Assembly: GCF_004208515.1 (NCBI RefSeq)
Contig: NZ_SGIM01000014.1
Location: forward strand, 1 to 64,000
DNA: 64,000 nucleotides
Direction of reading: 5' to 3'
Origin: Acinetobacter halotolerans
GTDB lineage: Bacteria > Pseudomonadota > Gammaproteobacteria > Pseudomonadales > Moraxellaceae
This document shows positions 46,089-55,341 of this stretch, in pieces. The notes beneath the pieces were generated by a model. That model ran no database searches and was not told the DNA's origin. It saw nothing but the letters and a program-made list of their open reading frames with translations. Position numbers and translations under genes: made by a program. Each line of letters starts with the position of its first letter. Positions within the stretch are counted from its first letter, which is position 1.

Positions 46089-47627
46089 TCAGCCTTTAAC
46101 TAAACTCGGTAAGAGATTTGGAATAATTAACTCGTTCAAACATCCACTTGCAAGCAATTCACTTGCTTGTTCAATATCAGGTGCAAAGAAGCGATCTTCA
46201 CTATAATAAGGTACTTGATCACGCAAGATTTTACGCGCGAGCTCAAGTTTTGGAGAGCTTTTCAAGCCTTCACGGAAATCAAGACCCTGACATGCACCTA
46301 ACCATTCAACAGCCAGAATGCCACGTACGTTGTCTGCCATGTACCACAAACGTTTACCCGCATTCGGTGCCATAGAAACATGGTCTTCTTGATTTGCTGA
46401 AGTTGGCAAACTATCGACACTGGCAGGATGTGCCAATGCTTTGTTATCACTCGCCAAAGCTGCAGCCGTAACTTGTGCGATCATAAAGCCTGAGTTCACG
46501 CCCCCATTGGCCACTAAGAATGGTGGAAGTTGTGACATGTGACGATCCATCATCATGGAAATACGACGCTCTGACAGCGATCCAATTTCTGCAATCGCCA
46601 ATGCCAAATTGTCAGCCGCCATTGCAACAGGTTCAGCATGGAAGTTACCGCCGGAAATCACGTCGCCTTCTGCTGCGAAAACCAATGGGTTATCCGAAAC
46701 TGCATTTGACTCAATCGCCAACACTTCTGCCGCTTGACGGATTTGAGTTAAACAAGCGCCCATGACCTGTGGTTGACAACGGAGCGAATACGGATCTTGA
46801 ACCTTGCTACAATCTTCATGCGAATGTGCAATCTCACTTGAATCTGTCAATAAGTCACGATATGCAACAGCAACATCAATTTGACCACGTTGACCACGTA
46901 CTTCATGAATACGTGCATCGAAAGGCGCACGCGAACCAAGCATGGCCTCAACACTTAAACCACCACAAACCGTTGCAGCAGCAAACAAATCTTCTGCTTC
47001 AAATAAACCACGCAATGCGTATGCGGTTGAAACTTGTGTACCATTTAACAGCGCCAAACCTTCTTTTGCTGCTAAAGAAATCGGTTCTAAGCCCGCGATT
47101 TTGAGTGCGTCAACAGCAGGTAACCATTCACCCTTATAACGTGCTTTACTTTCACCGAGTAAAATTAAAGACATATGTGCAAGTGGCGCCAAATCACCCG
47201 AAGCACCCACTGAACCCTTTAATGGAATATGTGGATAAACCTCAGCATTGATCAGTGCCATAATCGCATCAATGACTTTACGGCGAATACCCGAAAAACC
47301 ACGCGCCAAGCTATTGACCTTTAACAGCATGATTAGGCGAACCATGGCATCATCAAGCGGCTCACCCACACCAGCAGCGTGAGAAAGCACTAAAGAACGT
47401 TGTAGCTTTTCTAGATCTTCAGGTGCGATCTTGGTCGAAGCCAATAAACCAAAACCAGTATTAATACCGTAAGCCGTACGCCCTTCATTAACGATTTGCT
47501 CAACGCAAGCAACGCTGGCATTAATCGCAGCAGCGGCACTGTCATCAAGTTTGACTTTGATTGGGTTCAAGTATGCGTGGCGCAGATCTGCTAACGTAAG
47601 TTTGCCGGGTTGAATTAAGAGTTCCAT
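46089..47627 (-). CDS. hutH: Histidine ammonia-lyase
   Basis: HutH removes ammonia from histidine to give urocanate. The 512-residue protein contains the autocatalytic MIO triad Ala142-Ser143-Gly144 in [17 protein letters not shown], the [13 protein letters not shown] start motif, and the conserved [28 protein letters not shown] and NQEDHVSM regions. Length is typical. A CAGGACG site precedes the ATG. It lies between hutU and the permease. Confidence 0.97.
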   Translation of the reverse strand: MELLIQPGKLTLADLRHAYLNPIKVKLDDSAAAAINASVACVEQIVNEGRTAYGINTGFGLLASTKIAPEDLEKLQRSLVLSHAAGVGEPLDDAMVRLIMLLKVNSLARGFSGIRRKVIDAIMALINAEVYPHIPLKGSVGASGDLAPLAHMSLILLGESKARYKGEWLPAVDALKIAGLEPISLAAKEGLALLNGTQVSTAYALRGLFEAEDLFAAATVCGGLSVEAMLGSRAPFDARIHEVRGQRGQIDVAVAYRDLLTDSSEIAHSHEDCSKVQDPYSLRCQPQVMGACLTQIRQAAEVLAIESNAVSDNPLVFAAEGDVISGGNFHAEPVAMAADNLALAIAEIGSLSERRISMMMDRHMSQLPPFLVANGGVNSGFMIAQVTAAALASDNKALAHPASVDSLPTSANQEDHVSMAPNAGKRLWYMADNVRGILAVEWLGACQGLDFREGLKSSPKLELARKILRDQVPYYSEDRFFAPDIEQASELLASGCLNELIIPNLLPSLVKG

Positions 47628-47715
47628 TTTGGCGTCCTGTTTTGCACTATATTATTTTCTTACGGCGCTTGTTACACAATTGCAAAAAACGCCGTAATCG
47701 TTGTTGTGATGTTTT

Positions 47716-49389
47716 TTATCGAGTGATCATTGGCAGGTTCAAACCTTGCTCTTTGGCACAATCAATCGCGATGTCATAACCAGCATCTGCATGACGCATC
47801 ACCCCTGTTGCAGGGTCATTGGTCAATACACGTGCAATACGCGCTGCTGCTTCATCTGTACCATCACAGACGATGACGACACCTGAGTGTTGCGAGAAGC
47901 CCATGCCCACACCACCACCGTGATGCAATGACACCCACGTTGCGCCACCTGCGGTATTCAGTAATGCATTGAGTAACGGCCAATCTGAAACTGCATCTGA
48001 ACCATCTTGCATCGCTTCAGTTTCACGGTTAGGACTTGATACTGAACCAGAATCTAAATGGTCACGACCAATCACGATTGGCGCTGAAAGTTCACCACTA
48101 CGCACCATCTCATTAAATGCCAAACCGAGTTTTGCACGTAAACCTAAACCTACCCAACAAATACGTGCTGGTAAGCCTTGGAAGCTAATACGCTCACGTG
48201 CCATGTCTAACCAGCGATGTAAATGCTCATCATCTGGAATTAATTCTTTAACTTTAGCATCTGTTTTATAAATATCTTCTGGATCACCTGAAAGTGCAAC
48301 CCAACGGAATGGACCAACACCACGGCAGAATAATGGACGGATGTATGCTGGAACAAAACCTGGGAAATCAAAGGCATTTGTAATACCTTCTTCTTGCGCC
48401 ATTTGACGAATGTTATTGCCATAGTCAAACGTTGGAACACCCATTTTTTGGAAATCTAGCATCGCTTGAACATGCTTCGCCATCGATTGCTTTGCCGCTT
48501 TCACCACAACTTCAGGTTCAGTTTTGGCACGTTGACGATATTCTTCCCACGTCCAACCCAGTGGTAAATAACCATTCAATGGGTCATGTGCACTGGTTTG
48601 GTCTGTGACCATATCTGGGTGTACACCACGACGAACCAACTCAGGTAAAATCTCAGCAGCATTGCCATGTAGTGCAATCGAAACCGCTTTACCTTCTTTG
48701 GTGTATTTATCAATACGCGCGAGCGCATCATCTAAGTCTGTTGCTTGCTCATCGACATAGCGTGTACGTAAACGGAAATCAATACTGGCTTGTTGGCATT
48801 CGATATTTAAAGAACAAGCTCCAGCAAGTGTTGCAGCTAATGGTTGTGCACCGCCCATACCACCTAAACCAGCAGTGAGTACCCAACGACCTTTTAAATC
48901 ACCATTGTAATGTTGGCGACCTGCTTCAACGAAGGTTTCATAAGTACCCTGCACAATTCCCTGACTACCGATATAGATCCAAGAACCAGCGGTCATTTGA
49001 CCGTACATTGCTAAGCCTTTTGCATCTAACTCATTAAAGTGTTCCCAGTTCGCCCAATGTGGAACAAGGTTTGAGTTGGCAATAAGCACACGTGGCGCAT
49101 CTTTGTGGGTTTTGAACACGCCAACTGGTTTGCCTGATTGAACCAATAACGTCTCATCAAGCTCTAAGTTTTTCAGTGTTTCAACAATCTTGTCATAACA
49201 TTCCCAATTGCGAGCAGCACGACCAATCCCACCGTAAACCACGAGTTCTTTCGGATTTTCTGCAACATCAGGATCAAGATTATTCATCAACATACGTAGT
49301 GGCGCTTCAGTCAACCAGCTTTTGGCATTGAGCTTTGTACCGCGCGGTGCGCGAATTTCTACGTCACGAAATTTTGTGGTCGTTGTCAC
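47716..49389 (-). CDS. hutU: Urocanate hydratase
   Basis: HutU adds water to urocanate using tightly bound NAD as an electrophile. The protein has [45 protein letters not shown] and the C-terminal [15 protein letters not shown]. The annotated start is a GTG at 49389-49387 ([16 protein letters not shown] follows) because AGGAG lies eight bases upstream and that is where family N-termini begin. The frame continues to 49449, but it would read through the promoter and operator area. It is the first gene of the hut run. Confidence 0.95.
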   Translation of the reverse strand: MTTTTKFRDVEIRAPRGTKLNAKSWLTEAPLRMLMNNLDPDVAENPKELVVYGGIGRAARNWECYDKIVETLKNLELDETLLVQSGKPVGVFKTHKDAPRVLIANSNLVPHWANWEHFNELDAKGLAMYGQMTAGSWIYIGSQGIVQGTYETFVEAGRQHYNGDLKGRWVLTAGLGGMGGAQPLAATLAGACSLNIECQQASIDFRLRTRYVDEQATDLDDALARIDKYTKEGKAVSIALHGNAAEILPELVRRGVHPDMVTDQTSAHDPLNGYLPLGWTWEEYRQRAKTEPEVVVKAAKQSMAKHVQAMLDFQKMGVPTFDYGNNIRQMAQEEGITNAFDFPGFVPAYIRPLFCRGVGPFRWVALSGDPEDIYKTDAKVKELIPDDEHLHRWLDMARERISFQGLPARICWVGLGLRAKLGLAFNEMVRSGELSAPIVIGRDHLDSGSVSSPNRETEAMQDGSDAVSDWPLLNALLNTAGGATWVSLHHGGGVGMGFSQHSGVVIVCDGTDEAAARIARVLTNDPATGVMRHADAGYDIAIDCAKEQGLNLPMITR

Positions 49390-49457
49390 AATGAGACTCC
49401 TTTCAATCGAATATGGTCTGCAAATTAAACTGCTTTTACGATACAGCATGTATTAAC

Positions 49458-49477
49458 TTGTATATACATCCATATAC
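49458..49477 (-). promoter_or_regulatory. HutC-like operator before hutU
   Basis: The motif TTGTATATACA-nn-CATATAC lies about 69 bases upstream of the hutU GTG. The same 20-position pattern recurs at 51012-51031 before hutC. HutC operators in pseudomonads contain a TTGTATATACAA-like palindrome, so both are probable HutC sites. Confidence 0.68.
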
Positions 49478-49577
49478 TACACAAATCTTTTCTCTTGAAA
49501 AGATGCATTTCATTCCATTTCTAAAAATAAATTTTAAGCCAATGAAATAAAATAATTTATTTTTTATCGAATAAGAA

Positions 49578-49610
49578 AAAACCCATACAACTACAATTTG
49601 TATGGGTTTT
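49578..49610. terminator. Terminator of hutC-hutD
   Basis: AAAACCCATACAA and TTGTATGGGTTTT are perfect 13-bp arms with a seven-base loop, 17 bases past the hutD stop. The T tract continues on the minus strand. Confidence 0.85.
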
Positions 49611-49626
49611 AAAAAAAGCAACTAAT

Positions 49627-50208
49627 TTAGATTTTTGTGAGTTCGATTAGACAAGTTTGTTTCAAAATCGACTCTCTTAATACAATAAATTTCAACAATT
49701 TTTCATACTGAATTTTTAGACTTTCTTGATGCTTCAAATGAAAAACCTGTTGATCAATTTCAATTTCTAACAATTCAAGGCTTTGATTAAAAATAAAGAT
49801 TAAATCGGAGGAACTAAATATTTCTGATGTTGTAGGTTCGGAAATCCACTGATATCTGGCATTTACCTTTTGAGGATCATAGATCAGATTAAAGTCTTGA
49901 ATTTGCCCATGAGGTAATTCACAACTCACATCACGCTCACCGCTAAATTGGACAGACTGCAAAGTTTTTAGATGCCGATGATCATCATCGACATTCAATA
50001 CAATGCCTTGACCATCTAATACTGTAAGAATGCGTTGCATCCCATGAAACTTGGAAAACTCACCAGCTGATTTCACATCGGCCATAGAAATACGCCAATC
50101 AAATACATCTAAACTTTCGCCCTCGCTACGTGCAAGTTCGACAGTGTAGCCAGCGCCATTTTTCCATCGCATTTTTTTATAATGTGCTGTCGTTAACTGC
50201 TCAATCAT
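49627..50208 (-). CDS. hutD: HutD family protein
   Basis: The 193-residue protein is a cupin-like HutD with MRWKNGAGYTVELARS near the start, WRISMADVKSAGEFSKFHGMQRILTVLDGQGI, and DFNLIYDP. In pseudomonads HutD limits Hut activity, perhaps by binding formimidoyl-glutamate; the mechanism is not settled. Its ATG overlaps the hutC stop by four bases (ATGA), so the two are translationally coupled. Confidence 0.93.
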   Translation of the reverse strand: MIEQLTTAHYKKMRWKNGAGYTVELARSEGESLDVFDWRISMADVKSAGEFSKFHGMQRILTVLDGQGIVLNVDDDHRHLKTLQSVQFSGERDVSCELPHGQIQDFNLIYDPQKVNARYQWISEPTTSEIFSSSDLIFIFNQSLELLEIEIDQQVFHLKHQESLKIQYEKLLKFIVLRESILKQTCLIELTKI

Positions 50209-50957
50209 TGCGTAAATTTACCTTCCAGATAATAACGACTACCCGGATAAATCAAACGCGCACTGGAAATCAATTGTTTATTTGACCAAGTTCGACGGCG
50301 AATCAATAAACAAGGCTCGGTCTTATTGATCTTCAACCATTTACATTCTTGCGCAGAACCAAGTACCGCCGTTACTACATGCTCACCTTCGGTTACAGGT
50401 GCTTTTGACATCAAATAAGCGTTTGGTGTAATGCTGCTAAAGTCTTGCGCTAAATAATCTGGAATCAGTGTAGGGTCAACCAAACGGTCTTCGATTTGTA
50501 CAGGCACATCATTTTCATAATGTACGATAATCGAATGAAAAAGCTTTTGTCCTTCCCGCATTTGCATGAGTGCACTTTGTTCAGCATTTGCCTGAATCTG
50601 TTCTAATACCAATACTTCGGCATGATGTTTATGATTCCGAGCAAGAATTTCTTCTGCAATATTATTGACATGAAAAAGCGCGGTGCGACCTTGCCCTTCT
50701 GCTACAAACGAACCGACCCCTTGTATACGCACCAACAAACCTTCACTGGTCAACTCTCGTAAAGCTCGGTTAATGGTCATACGGCTACAACCGAGCAAAT
50801 TCACCAATTCACTTTCCGAAGGAATTTTTTTATTCACCGTCCATGTGCCTTCATAGATTTTTTGTGAAATCATTTGTTTCACACGCAAATACAAAGGGAC
50901 AGGACTATCTTCTGCGAGTGATAAATCCAAATCTTGTTGCTTGGACGTTCTTGACAT
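50205..50957 (-). CDS. hutC: HutC, GntR-family repressor of histidine utilisation
   Basis: The 250-residue protein has an N-terminal GntR helix-turn-helix (IPSESELVNLLGCSRMTINRALRELTSEGLLVRIQGVGSFVAEGQ) and a C-terminal UTRA ligand domain typical of HutC, which binds urocanate. A 25-residue N-terminal extension precedes the HTH. It forms a unit with hutD. A HutC-like site lies 55 bases upstream, indicating autoregulation. Confidence 0.95.
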   Translation of the reverse strand: MSRTSKQQDLDLSLAEDSPVPLYLRVKQMISQKIYEGTWTVNKKIPSESELVNLLGCSRMTINRALRELTSEGLLVRIQGVGSFVAEGQGRTALFHVNNIAEEILARNHKHHAEVLVLEQIQANAEQSALMQMREGQKLFHSIIVHYENDVPVQIEDRLVDPTLIPDYLAQDFSSITPNAYLMSKAPVTEGEHVVTAVLGSAQECKWLKINKTEPCLLIRRRTWSNKQLISSARLIYPGSRYYLEGKFTQ

Positions 50958-51011
50958 TGGCTAAAGCTCATACAATATATGCTAAGTTATTGTATAATGA
51001 ATAAATCGCAT

Positions 51012-51031
51012 TTGTATATACAAGCATATAC
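51012..51031 (-). promoter_or_regulatory. HutC-like operator before hutC
   Basis: TTGTATATACA-nn-CATATAC, matching the site before hutU, with a perfect TTGTATATACAA palindrome at 51012-51023. Further T/A-rich relatives (CATACAATATATG, TTATTGTATAATG) fill 50968-51000, closer to the hutC start. Confidence 0.68.
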
Positions 51032-51107
51032 AATTAGTTTTTTTCGATTCTAATAAATCGCAATATCAAGCGTTTAAAAAACTGAATAGCCCTTAACTTG
51101 TATTCTC

Positions 51108-52163
51108 TTATACCGTATACCGTTTACTCAAGCCCCACTCAGCCAAAATACGACGGTACATGGTCGAAGAGCGATCTGCTTCAAAATGTGCTTCCATTGT
51201 AATATCTAAGGGCAACTCTTCAGGTTTCTGAGACTCCACCATCTCCTGATCTTCGGCAAAAATCTGCGCATTAAAATCATAAACACCTTGTAAATCACCC
51301 GTCATATCAAAGTTTCGAGTTAAAGGCACAAACAAACGGGTTTTGTTATGTGATACAGGGCAACAGGCATTTAAAATCTTTAACACACCATCATTTGGAA
51401 AATGGATGGTGAGTACTGCTGAAAATGGTGGATAGACATCAAAAATACGTTCCCAAAGAAAATCATCAGACGCTAAATGCTGCATCCCATGTGGGTAATT
51501 ACTGACGTTACTCACATATTCAGTGTGTAAACCATAATCAGTGCGTTCAGTTAAATATTTTGGAACAACAGGGTTTTCTCGATCTGCAAATGCGTTGTGA
51601 TGCACCCAAGCAAAATGAGCGACATCAATGAACCCTTCCAATTGACGACCACTTGAACCCGCAATATCCACATACGGCGGCAAGATCGCTTGGTGCTGTT
51701 CTGCATCCCATGTATCCAAAACAGGGAAATTAGCCAAGCTTTCATCTCGTCCTAAAATACTAGTCCACACCAAACCATATTTTAAAACCACAGGAAATTT
51801 GGTGAGGGAAAAACGATCAGAAATTTTAGTCAAATCGGGTTGCGCAGGAATTTTGGTGCATTTGCCATCTTCATTGAAATGTAAACCATGATAAGGGCAA
51901 ATAATCGTTTCACCTTCGACCCATCCCTTGCTTAACGGTACACCTCGATGTGGGCAAATATCACGCACCAAATGAATATTTCCCTGTTCAGTTTTATAAA
52001 TCACCATATTCAAATCAAGTAAAGTGACTTGCTGAGGCTTTGTAGTTACATCTTCAACTCGTGCAACGGGATACCAATGTTGCGCCAGTATTTCCCAATC
52101 TCGATCATCAAACTGGCTATGACAAGGTTTATTCGGCACATTAATTAAAGGGATTGCATTCAT
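51108..52163 (-). CDS. hpxD: Rieske oxygenase, probable HpxD (hypoxanthine hydroxylase component)
   Basis: The 351-residue protein has a Rieske cluster Cys70-x-His72...Cys89-x-x-His92 (CPHRGVPL, CPYHGLHF) and a mononuclear-iron site with Asp180, His183 and His188 in EGFIDVAHFAWVHH. In Klebsiella the Rieske protein HpxD, with reductase HpxE, oxidises hypoxanthine to xanthine and is controlled by the LysR protein HpxR. Here a LysR gene is divergent and urate-degradation genes follow, so hpxD is the best call. No reductase gene is in the window. Other aromatic or heterocyclic substrates remain possible. Confidence 0.78.
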   Translation of the reverse strand: MNAIPLINVPNKPCHSQFDDRDWEILAQHWYPVARVEDVTTKPQQVTLLDLNMVIYKTEQGNIHLVRDICPHRGVPLSKGWVEGETIICPYHGLHFNEDGKCTKIPAQPDLTKISDRFSLTKFPVVLKYGLVWTSILGRDESLANFPVLDTWDAEQHQAILPPYVDIAGSSGRQLEGFIDVAHFAWVHHNAFADRENPVVPKYLTERTDYGLHTEYVSNVSNYPHGMQHLASDDFLWERIFDVYPPFSAVLTIHFPNDGVLKILNACCPVSHNKTRLFVPLTRNFDMTGDLQGVYDFNAQIFAEDQEMVESQKPEELPLDITMEAHFEADRSSTMYRRILAEWGLSKRYTV

Positions 52164-52244
52164 TGTTTGCTCTCATTTTCCTGCTATAGATCATGAATCT
52201 GTATGGCTTAAAAGCAGTTTGGAGCAGAACAATAACCTCGTCTA

Positions 52245-52272
52245 TTAGAATGAATTTGATCAATCATTCTAA
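52245..52272. promoter_or_regulatory. LysR-type operator between hpxD and lysR
   Basis: TTAGAATGA (52245-52253) and TCATTCTAA (52264-52272) are perfect 9-bp inverted arms with a ten-base spacer, in the divergent promoter region. The geometry fits a LysR-type regulator tetramer site. Confidence 0.6.
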
Positions 52273-52338
52273 AAATTAGAACACTTGGGCACTAAAATTG
52301 CTTTTGCATAAATACTCATTTTATTCAGCGTGTTTGCA

Positions 52339-53268
52339 ATGGCATTACCTTTTTCCCGTTTTGCAGAATATTTTATTGCTGTCGCCAAAACAGGTAGTTT
52401 GCGAAAAGCGGCAGATCAACTTTATATTTCTGTCTCAGCAGTGCATCGTCAGATTACTTTGGCTGAAGAAGAACTCGGCGTTGCACTATTTGAACGTCTG
52501 CCAAATGGACTAAAACTGACTTTAGCGGGTGAGTTGCTATATGCGGATTTACGCAATTGGCAAAAAGACTTTCAAATGACACAAAAGCGCTTAAATGAGA
52601 TTCAAGGTTTACAGCGTGGAGCAATTGATTTTGGAATGATTTCAGCACTCTGCGAAGGTTTCGTCACTCAAGTGATCCAATCGATCCATCAAGATTATCC
52701 TTGGATTAATTTTAATATTTGTGTGCTCGATAGTGAAAGTGTGGCAGAGATGGTCATTAATGCTGAGCTGGATTTTGGCTTGATTCTCAATCCTAAACAT
52801 CAGCATCAATTGCAAATCAGTTCTTTTATTGAAGTACCGCTCGGTTTTGTCATTCCCAAACACCATCCCTTAGCAAATAAGCAAAAACTCTATTTCTCGG
52901 ATACACTGGAATTCAACCATATCATCCCTGCTTCACCTTTAATTATTCACGATCACGTCACCGCCTTATACAAGAAACATGATTTTAAACCGCCACATAA
53001 AATCGAATGCAACGACATTCGTATGATGATTTCCTTGCTGAGACAGAATTTAGGCATTGGCATCATGAGTTATTTGGATGCCTATCCTTTTATTGAAAAT
53101 GATGCGTTCGAGTTTAGAGCAATCCATGAAAATGGGCTACATCCCATTACCCTTGCCTTATGTGTTGCACCAAAACGACAACTTTCCCGTATTGCACAAA
53201 TCATGATGAATCAAATCATTGAAGAGATGGAAGCACTAAAATTGCGCGTGACTGGGATTTATCAATAA
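52339..53268 (+). CDS. LysR family regulator, HpxR-like
   Basis: From MALPFSRFAEYFIAVAKTGSLRKAADQLYISVSAVHRQITLAEEELGVALFERLPNGLKLT the protein has a typical LysR HTH, then a periplasmic-binding-like effector domain. The frame opens three codons earlier at a GTG; the ATG at 52339 fits family N-termini. It is divergent from the Rieske gene, as hpxR is from hpxD-type genes, and 130 bases before puuE. The effector is probably a purine (inferred). Confidence 0.88.
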   Translation: MALPFSRFAEYFIAVAKTGSLRKAADQLYISVSAVHRQITLAEEELGVALFERLPNGLKLTLAGELLYADLRNWQKDFQMTQKRLNEIQGLQRGAIDFGMISALCEGFVTQVIQSIHQDYPWINFNICVLDSESVAEMVINAELDFGLILNPKHQHQLQISSFIEVPLGFVIPKHHPLANKQKLYFSDTLEFNHIIPASPLIIHDHVTALYKKHDFKPPHKIECNDIRMMISLLRQNLGIGIMSYLDAYPFIENDAFEFRAIHENGLHPITLALCVAPKRQLSRIAQIMMNQIIEEMEALKLRVTGIYQ

Positions 53269-53332
53269 ATAAATTCAATTAATGCACCAAAATAAAACAA
53301 CAAGTATTTGATTTGTATTGTTTTATAATTTG

Positions 53333-53364
53333 ACATCAAGTTATAACATCAAGTAATTTGATGT
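53333..53364. promoter_or_regulatory. Repeated ACATCAAGT motif before puuE
   Basis: ACATCAAGT occurs at 53333-53341 and again at 53346-53354. The second copy also starts an inverted repeat ACATCAA-gtaat-TTGATGT (53346-53364). The cluster ends 33 bases before the puuE ATG. It may be an operator for the neighbouring LysR or another regulator. Confidence 0.5.
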
Positions 53365-53397
53365 GAAGTTTCACATTTTAATGATTCAGGCAAACTC

Positions 53398-54351
53398 ATG
53401 ACCGTCTCAGATCAAGCTAATCATTTTTCACCAGACTATCCTCGAGATATGTTGGGTTATGCCAATCATCCTCCTCACGCCCAATGGCCAAATCAAGCCA
53501 AAATCGCAGTACAATTTGTATTGAATTATGAGGAAGGCGGTGAAAAACATATTCTGCATGGCGATGAGGGTTCAGAACAATTTCTATCTGAAATTAGCGG
53601 TGCAGAAAGTTATCCTGATCGGCATCTGTCGATGGATTCGATTTATGAATATGGTTCACGAGTCGGTTTTTGGCGTATTCAGCAAGAGTTCGCCAAACGT
53701 CATTTGCCAATGAGCATTTTTGCAGTAGCGATGGCATTACAACGAAATCCATTGGTCGTTGAGGCAATTAAACAGCATCATTATGATGTGGTTTCGCATG
53801 GCTTACGTTGGATTCATTATCAAAATGTAGATATTGAGACTGAAAAACAGCATATGGCTGAAGCTATGCAGATTTTAAAAGATTTATTTGGCGAATATCC
53901 AACAGGTTGGTACACAGGGCGTGATAGTCCAAATACCCGTCAACTGTTGGCTGACTATGATCAGATTCAATATGACAGTGATTACTATGGTGATGATCTA
54001 CCCTTTTGGACCTCGCTAAGCAAAGAAAATGGCGAAACTCGTCCTCATTTAATTATTCCCTATACGCTTGATACCAATGACATGAAATTCGCTTCACCAA
54101 CGGGCTTTAATCGCAGTGAGGATTTTTTTGAATATTTAAAAGATGCATTTGATGTGTTGTATGCAGAAGGTGCCACATCACCGAAAATGTTATCCATCGG
54201 GATGCATTGTCGAATTCTAGGTCGTCCAGCGCGTTTTAAAGCATTACAACGCTTTTTGGATTATGTTCAGAATCATGATCGTGTTTGGGTCTGTACTCGT
54301 CAGCAGATTGCTGAGCATTGGTATAGACATCATCCTTATGAGGGCACATAG
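53398..54351 (+). CDS. puuE: Allantoinase PuuE
   Basis: PuuE is the polysaccharide-deacetylase-fold allantoinase that opens allantoin to allantoate without using the amidohydrolase metal centre. The 317-residue protein has YPRDMLGYANHPPHAQWPNQAKIAVQFVLNYEEGGE, YEYGSRVGFWRI, HHYDVVSHGLRWIHYQ and GWYTGRDSPNTRQL, all typical of PuuE. A CAGGC site precedes the ATG. It is followed by the opposed allA-alc genes that act on its product. Confidence 0.93.
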   Translation: MTVSDQANHFSPDYPRDMLGYANHPPHAQWPNQAKIAVQFVLNYEEGGEKHILHGDEGSEQFLSEISGAESYPDRHLSMDSIYEYGSRVGFWRIQQEFAKRHLPMSIFAVAMALQRNPLVVEAIKQHHYDVVSHGLRWIHYQNVDIETEKQHMAEAMQILKDLFGEYPTGWYTGRDSPNTRQLLADYDQIQYDSDYYGDDLPFWTSLSKENGETRPHLIIPYTLDTNDMKFASPTGFNRSEDFFEYLKDAFDVLYAEGATSPKMLSIGMHCRILGRPARFKALQRFLDYVQNHDRVWVCTRQQIAEHWYRHHPYEGT

Positions 54352-54552
54352 ATTCATTGATGTATGCTGAAATTACATGACTCTTTCACTTGGGAGTTTA
54401 AAGTCATTACATCTTTGTTTAAGTATGTTCTATATGCTTAATTGAGATCAATACCTTTGGGTGAATACTGACTTATTAGCTCATTCATATTTCCACATGT
54501 AAAGCGAGTTATATTGCAATTCAAGGTAGAATCTGTTCTATAACATGTAAAT

Positions 54553-55056
54553 TTACTCGACAATCCATCGCGATTGAGTCAAAGGATACACATCACAGTT
54601 TTTGCCCTCACCAATCCGATCGACGACTAAAAAACCACTTTCAGCTTCTAATGTAATCAATGGATGATGCCAAACCCCTTGATGATAGGTAATGCCTTGC
54701 TTGCCATTGCTTAGAAAAGCAAATATCTGCTGTTCATCTGGTTGTGAGTGATCCAAAGGTAAAGCCACAATAATGATAAATTTTTGCTGTTGTAGTGGAA
54801 TAAACGACTGTGAACCACAAGGATGACGCTCAAGCATATCAATTTTGAATGGAACTTCTGTTGCACATAAATTATGAAAAATACTCATACCTACCACAGC
54901 ATTTTCACCTGATACTTGTGCGAGAGAAAGTGCATGATAGCGCTCAGTTAACCCTTGGTTAATCGAAAAAAAATCATGATTTTCTTTTTCAAGCACATCA
55001 CCAAAAGCGGAGAAACTGTCTTGAGTTAAAGGCTGAATTTGGATGTTTTTTCTCAT
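54553..55056 (-). CDS. allA: Ureidoglycolate lyase
   Basis: AllA splits ureidoglycolate to glyoxylate and urea. The 167-residue cupin-like protein has FSAFGDVLE at the start, MLERHPCGSQSFIPL, GKQGITYHQGVWHHPLITLE and the C-terminal DRIGEGKNCDVYPL. It is the product-processing partner of allantoicase, which lies upstream on the same strand. The 285-base gap between them is filled by a palindromic repeat. Confidence 0.92.
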   Translation of the reverse strand: MRKNIQIQPLTQDSFSAFGDVLEKENHDFFSINQGLTERYHALSLAQVSGENAVVGMSIFHNLCATEVPFKIDMLERHPCGSQSFIPLQQQKFIIIVALPLDHSQPDEQQIFAFLSNGKQGITYHQGVWHHPLITLEAESGFLVVDRIGEGKNCDVYPLTQSRWIVE

Positions 55057-55146
55057 ATATTGAACTTCACTTTATTTTAGCAGAACGAAACTTCATAGAT
55101 TGTTCTTCTCTAATCCAATGCATAATGAACATTTGCTATCGAGCTA

Positions 55147-55269
55147 GGCGGCATGGATGCCGCCCGTTAGGCTGTCTTGCGCTTCAACCCAAGCAGTACT
55201 TTGGTTTTGCTCAGGATGTGCCATCAGCCTAACAAAAGATTTTTGTTACTTTTGATCTTTCAAAAGTAA
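55147..55269. repeat. Palindromic dispersed repeat between alc and allA (copy 2)
   Basis: Three nested palindromes are visible: GGCGGCATggATGCCGCC (55147-55164); GTTAGGCTG (55166-55174) with CAGCCTAAC (55225-55233); and TTACTTTTGA (55246-55255) with TCAAAAGTAA (55260-55269). The last is followed by AAGCAAA, close to the hairpin at 22503-22528, where GGCGGCGTCTTGCCG also precedes. The element is non-coding and highly structured if transcribed. Confidence 0.65.
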
Positions 55270-55341
55270 GCAAATACCAATTCAAAAATGATCTGTTTTA
55301 TCAAAACTTATATGACCTTGCTCATTACTGAAGAAACAATT

